Source of the DNA: Zoogloea sp. 1C4
Lineage (GTDB): Bacteria; Pseudomonadota; Gammaproteobacteria; Burkholderiales; Rhodocyclaceae
Direction of reading: 5' to 3'
DNA length: 64,000 nt
NCBI RefSeq assembly: GCF_009469605.1
Contig: NZ_SSXU01000005.1
Span: 203,857-267,856 of the forward strand
Under the pieces are notes generated by a model. It was not told where the DNA came from and searched no databases. It saw nothing but the letters and a program-made list of their open reading frames with translations. Of the stretch, positions 61,334-64,000 are shown in pieces. The position numbers and the translations under genes were made by a program. Every line of letters starts with the position of its first letter. Position 1 is the first letter of the stretch.

Positions 61334-62581
61334 TCAGATCAGGCCCTCGAAGAGTTGCACCGGCACGGTCTCGCCAGCCTTCACGTCGCCGCGGTTCTCG
61401 TCGATCACGATGAAGCAGTTTGCCTCGGAGAGCGAGCGCAGCACCCCCGAGCCCTGGGCCGACGCCGGTTTCACCTTCCACACGCCGTCCTCGGCAAACA
61501 GCCGGCCGCGCAGGAACTCGCAGCGGCCAGCCAGCTTGCGCACCGGTGCCACGCAGACGGCGGGCATCATCGGCCGCTCGGGCAGCGGATCGACGCCGGA
61601 TAGCTTGAGCAGGGCGTCCTGCACGAACTGGTAGAAGGTCACCATCACCGCCACCGGGTTGCCCGGCAGGCCGAACATCCAGGCCTTGCCGATGCGCCCG
61701 AAGGCCATCGGACGGCCCGGCTTGATGTCGATCTTCCAGAAGCCCACTTCGCCCAGGCGCTGCATCAGATCGCGGATGAAGTCGGCTTCGCCCACCGACA
61801 CGCCGCCGGTGGTGAGCACCACGTCGGCGCTGCCGGCCGCGGTGAGGAAGGCGGCCTCGAGTTCGTCCGGACGGTCGGGCACCACGCCCATGTCGATCAG
61901 CTCGTAGCCCAGGCGGGCGAGGGCGCCGTGGAGGGTGTAGCGGTTGGAGTCATAGACCTCGCCCGGGGCGAGGGGGCGGCCGATGCTGGCGAGCTCGTCG
62001 CCGGTCGAGAAGAACGCCACCCGCAGGCGCCGGGTGACGGCTACCTCCGCCAGCCCGAGGGATGCGGCAAGGCCCAGCTCGGCGGGGCCCATGCGCTTGC
62101 CGCGGGGGATCGCCACGCCGCCTTCGGCCAGATCCTCGCCGGCGCGGCGCACGTTCTGCCCGCGACGCAGGCCGCTGGGCACGGTGATGCGCTCGCCGTC
62201 GACGCGGACGACCTCCTGCACCACCACGCTGTCGGCGCCCATCGGCATCACGCCGCCGGTCATGATCCGCACCGCCTGGCCGCGCCCGACGATGCCGGAA
62301 AAACCCCGTCCGGCGTAGGCCGTGCCCACCACCTGGAGCGACACCTCGCCGTCGGCCGGCAGGTCTTCGGCCCGCACGGCGTAGCCATCCATCGCCGAGT
62401 TGTCGTGGGCCGGCACGTTGCACGGGGCGATCACGTCCCGCGCGAGGGGGCGGCCCAGGCTGGCCCGCAGGGCCACGCATTCGTGGCCGCCCACCGGTGC
62501 CACGGCGTCGAGGATGGTCCGGCGTGCTTCAAGGACGGTCAGCGTCTGGCGGGGGGCGGCGCATCCTGGGTCGAGGCTCAT
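61334..62581 (-). CDS. moeA: Molybdopterin molybdenumtransferase MoeA
   Basis: A 415-residue enzyme inserting molybdate (or tungstate) into adenylated molybdopterin. Motifs are HDNSAMDGYAV, MTGGVMPMGADSVV, FSTGDEL and TTGGVSVGEADFI. Length is complete. GGAG precedes the ATG. It is divergent from the aor genes, whose tungsten enzyme needs a pterin cofactor, so it may serve that enzyme specifically (MoeA-type proteins can load tungsten), although a housekeeping role is also possible. Confidence 0.94.
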   Translation of the reverse strand: MSLDPGCAAPRQTLTVLEARRTILDAVAPVGGHECVALRASLGRPLARDVIAPCNVPAHDNSAMDGYAVRAEDLPADGEVSLQVVGTAYAGRGFSGIVGRGQAVRIMTGGVMPMGADSVVVQEVVRVDGERITVPSGLRRGQNVRRAGEDLAEGGVAIPRGKRMGPAELGLAASLGLAEVAVTRRLRVAFFSTGDELASIGRPLAPGEVYDSNRYTLHGALARLGYELIDMGVVPDRPDELEAAFLTAAGSADVVLTTGGVSVGEADFIRDLMQRLGEVGFWKIDIKPGRPMAFGRIGKAWMFGLPGNPVAVMVTFYQFVQDALLKLSGVDPLPERPMMPAVCVAPVRKLAGRCEFLRGRLFAEDGVWKVKPASAQGSGVLRSLSEANCFIVIDENRGDVKAGETVPVQLFEGLI

Positions 62582-62660
62582 CGGGGGCTCCTGGCTATCG
62601 GTCGAGAGGCCTGATTAGTAACACAAATCGGAACCGCTGGAATCATTGCGGCGGTGCGCA

Positions 62661-62688
62661 TTGACACCGCCACACGTCTGCGTATGCT
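62661..62688 (+). promoter_or_regulatory. Sigma-70 type promoter of the aor genes
   Basis: A perfect -35 TTGACA (62661-62666), a 16-base spacer and TATGCT (62683-62688). The leader to the first aor ATG is about 95 bases. Confidence 0.6.
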
Positions 62689-62791
62689 GCGCTGACGGCG
62701 AGTCCTCGCGCGGCCTGCAGGCGTGCGCTGGATGAGACTGATGCAGCCCTGGTTCGCAGCTCGCGGGCCCAATAAAAACGAGGAGACATTC

Positions 62792-63265
62792 ATGTGGAAA
62801 TCGCTTCACATTGACCCCAAGAAGTGTACCGGCTGCCTGCAGTGTGAGATGGCATGCTCGGTCGAGCACACTGGGGCGATCAATCCGTCGAAGTCACGCA
62901 TCAAGGTTTTCAGCTTCGAGACGGAAGGCCGCAAGGTTCCCTACACCTGCACCCAATGCACCGAAGCCTGGTGTCTCAACGCCTGTCCGGTCGATGCGAT
63001 CCGCATCGATGCTGGCACTGGCGCCAAGCAGGTTTTCGACGATGTGTGCGTCGGTTGCAAGGTGTGCACCATCGCCTGTCCCTTCGGCACCATCAATTAC
63101 AACCAGGATAGCGGCAAGGTCCAGAAGTGCGACCTGTGCGGCGGCGAACCGGCCTGTGCAGAGGCCTGTCCGACCGGCGCGATCACCTATGTGGATGCCG
63201 ACTGGACGGGGATCGACAAGATGCGCGCCTGGGCTGCCAAGGCCAACACCGCTGTGACCGAATAA
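62792..63265 (+). CDS. aorA: Aldehyde oxidoreductase electron-transfer subunit, polyferredoxin
   Basis: A 157-residue protein with four 4Fe-4S clusters predicted from cysteine motifs: CTGCLQCEMAC, CTQCTEAWCLNACP, CVGCKVCTIACP and CDLCGGEPACAEACP. It matches AorA of the Aromatoleum-type aldehyde oxidoreductase, which links the tungsten subunit to a further redox partner. GAGGAGA lies 8 bases before the ATG at 62792; an in-frame ATG farther upstream was rejected. It is 10 bases upstream of the large subunit gene. Confidence 0.9.
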   Translation: MWKSLHIDPKKCTGCLQCEMACSVEHTGAINPSKSRIKVFSFETEGRKVPYTCTQCTEAWCLNACPVDAIRIDAGTGAKQVFDDVCVGCKVCTIACPFGTINYNQDSGKVQKCDLCGGEPACAEACPTGAITYVDADWTGIDKMRAWAAKANTAVTE

Positions 63266-63275
63266 GGAGACGACC

Positions 63276-64000
63276 ATGGCCTGGAACCGAAAACTGCTGC
63301 GCGTCAATCTCACCACCGGCACCTGCACCGCCGAACCCCTCAACATGGAATGGGCTCAGGACTACCTGGGCTCCCGCGGGCTTGCCACCAAATACTTCGT
63401 CTCCGAAGTCGACCCGAAGGTCGACCCGCTGTCCCCCGACAACAAGATGATCATGTCCACCGGGCCGCTCACCGGCACGATGGCTTCCACCGGTGGGCGC
63501 TACACCGTGGTCACCAAAGGCCCGCTCACCGGCGCCATTGCGTGTTCCAACTCCGGCGGCTTCTTTGGCGCCGAGATGAAGTTTGCCGGCTGGGACATGA
63601 TCATCTTCGAAGGTCGTTCGCCAAAGCCGGTCTATCTCTACCTGGAAAACGACAAGGCCGAGCTGAAGGACGCCTCCCATCTGTGGGGCACCAGCTGCTG
63701 GCACACCGAGGAGACCATCAAGCACGAGCTGCAGGATCCGCTGGTCCGCGTCTCGTCCATCGGCCTCGCGGGCGAGAACCAGGTGCTCTTCGGCTGCATC
63801 GTCAATGACCTGCACCGGGCGGCGGGCCGCTCCGGCGTGGGCGCGGTGATGGGCTCGAAGAACCTCAAGGCTGTGGCCTTGCGCGGCACCAAGGGCGTGT
63901 CGGGCGTGAAGGACATGAAGGCCTTCATGAAAGTCACCGCCGAGAAGAAGAAGGTGCTGGCCGACAACGCCGTCACCGGCCAGGGCCTGCCCAAGTTTGG
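63276..64000 (+). CDS. aorB: Aldehyde:ferredoxin oxidoreductase large subunit, cut by window edge
   Basis: The first 241 residues of a tungsten-dependent aldehyde oxidoreductase; the full protein is about 600. The N-terminal domain begins WNRKLLRVNLTTG, contains DYLGSRGLATKY, GRYTVVTKGPLTGAIACSNSGG, and ends in the AGRSGVGAVMGSKNLKAVA motif that binds the metallopterin. AAGGAG lies before the ATG. It oxidises aldehydes (for example benzaldehyde or phenylacetaldehyde in Aromatoleum) to acids. The 4Fe-4S ligand region at the C-terminus is not visible here. A third subunit would be expected downstream. Confidence 0.92.
   Translation, partial: MAWNRKLLRVNLTTGTCTAEPLNMEWAQDYLGSRGLATKYFVSEVDPKVDPLSPDNKMIMSTGPLTGTMASTGGRYTVVTKGPLTGAIACSNSGGFFGAEMKFAGWDMIIFEGRSPKPVYLYLENDKAELKDASHLWGTSCWHTEETIKHELQDPLVRVSSIGLAGENQVLFGCIVNDLHRAAGRSGVGAVMGSKNLKAVALRGTKGVSGVKDMKAFMKVTAEKKKVLADNAVTGQGLPKF

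Overview
The window looks like chromosomal DNA from a GC-rich (roughly two-thirds G+C) betaproteobacterium, most likely of the Rhodocyclales (Azoarcus, Aromatoleum or Thauera type). This is inferred from the gene orders pyrG-kdsA-eno-ftsB and tig-clpP-clpX-lon, from betaproteobacterial-type proteins throughout, and from an aldehyde:ferredoxin oxidoreductase locus at the right edge (4Fe-4S subunit followed by the tungsten subunit, with moeA divergent) that resembles the AOR locus of aromatic-degrading Aromatoleum. Almost every base is coding. I see no insertion sequence, prophage, CRISPR array, rRNA or integrase gene. Many long reading frames opposite real genes are GC-skew shadows and were left out.

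Layout. 1-3.4 kb: a truncated membrane histidine kinase, divergent from htpG, which has a near-consensus heat-shock (sigma-32) promoter. 3.4-7 kb: a small secreted protein, a diiron/metallo-beta-lactamase-fold protein behind an FNR-like box, and a VWA/MoxR-ATPase pair. 7-13 kb: histone-deacetylase-like hydrolase, M20 amidohydrolase, a large FtsX-type permease and rmuC. 13-19 kb: a tightly packed minus-strand operon of PAP2 phosphatase, flippase-like membrane protein, GT2 polyprenyl-phosphate glycosyltransferase and two ArnT-like transferases, which together look like a lipid-linked sugar modification pathway. 19-25 kb: a diguanylate cyclase and purL.

25-30 kb holds acyl-CoA metabolism: ETF-ubiquinone oxidoreductase divergent from a thioesterase, acetoacetyl-CoA synthetase and an isochorismatase-like hydrolase, with a perfect 20-bp palindrome between the divergent genes. 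30-38 kb: pyrG, kdsA, eno, ftsB, then convergent pgi translationally coupled to a third ArnT-like transferase, and rpmE. 38-45 kb: trhP, a DnaJ-like protein, and the yeaG-yeaH-spoVR stress operon, in which spoVR carries a one-base frameshift. 45-51 kb: trigger factor, clpP, clpX and lon, with a second heat-shock promoter before lon. A tRNA-Arg(CCT) follows.

51.4-52.6 kb is an iron cluster (hemP, a 51-residue membrane protein, bfd, bfr) joined by ATGA overlaps and preceded by a Fur-box-like site. The bacterioferritin has lost one ferroxidase ligand but keeps its haem ligand. 52.7-60 kb: uup, an HDOD protein, an AcuI-type reductase, a receiver protein with a degenerate GGDEF domain that keeps its c-di-GMP inhibitory-site motif, and prpE. 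60-64 kb: a secreted protein coupled to a CapA-like protein, moeA, and the aor genes running off the right edge.

No clearly new multi-gene system stands out. The best leads are the FNR-linked diiron protein, the degenerate GGDEF candidate receptor, the incomplete bacterioferritin with its small membrane neighbour, and several perfect palindromes sitting on promoters.
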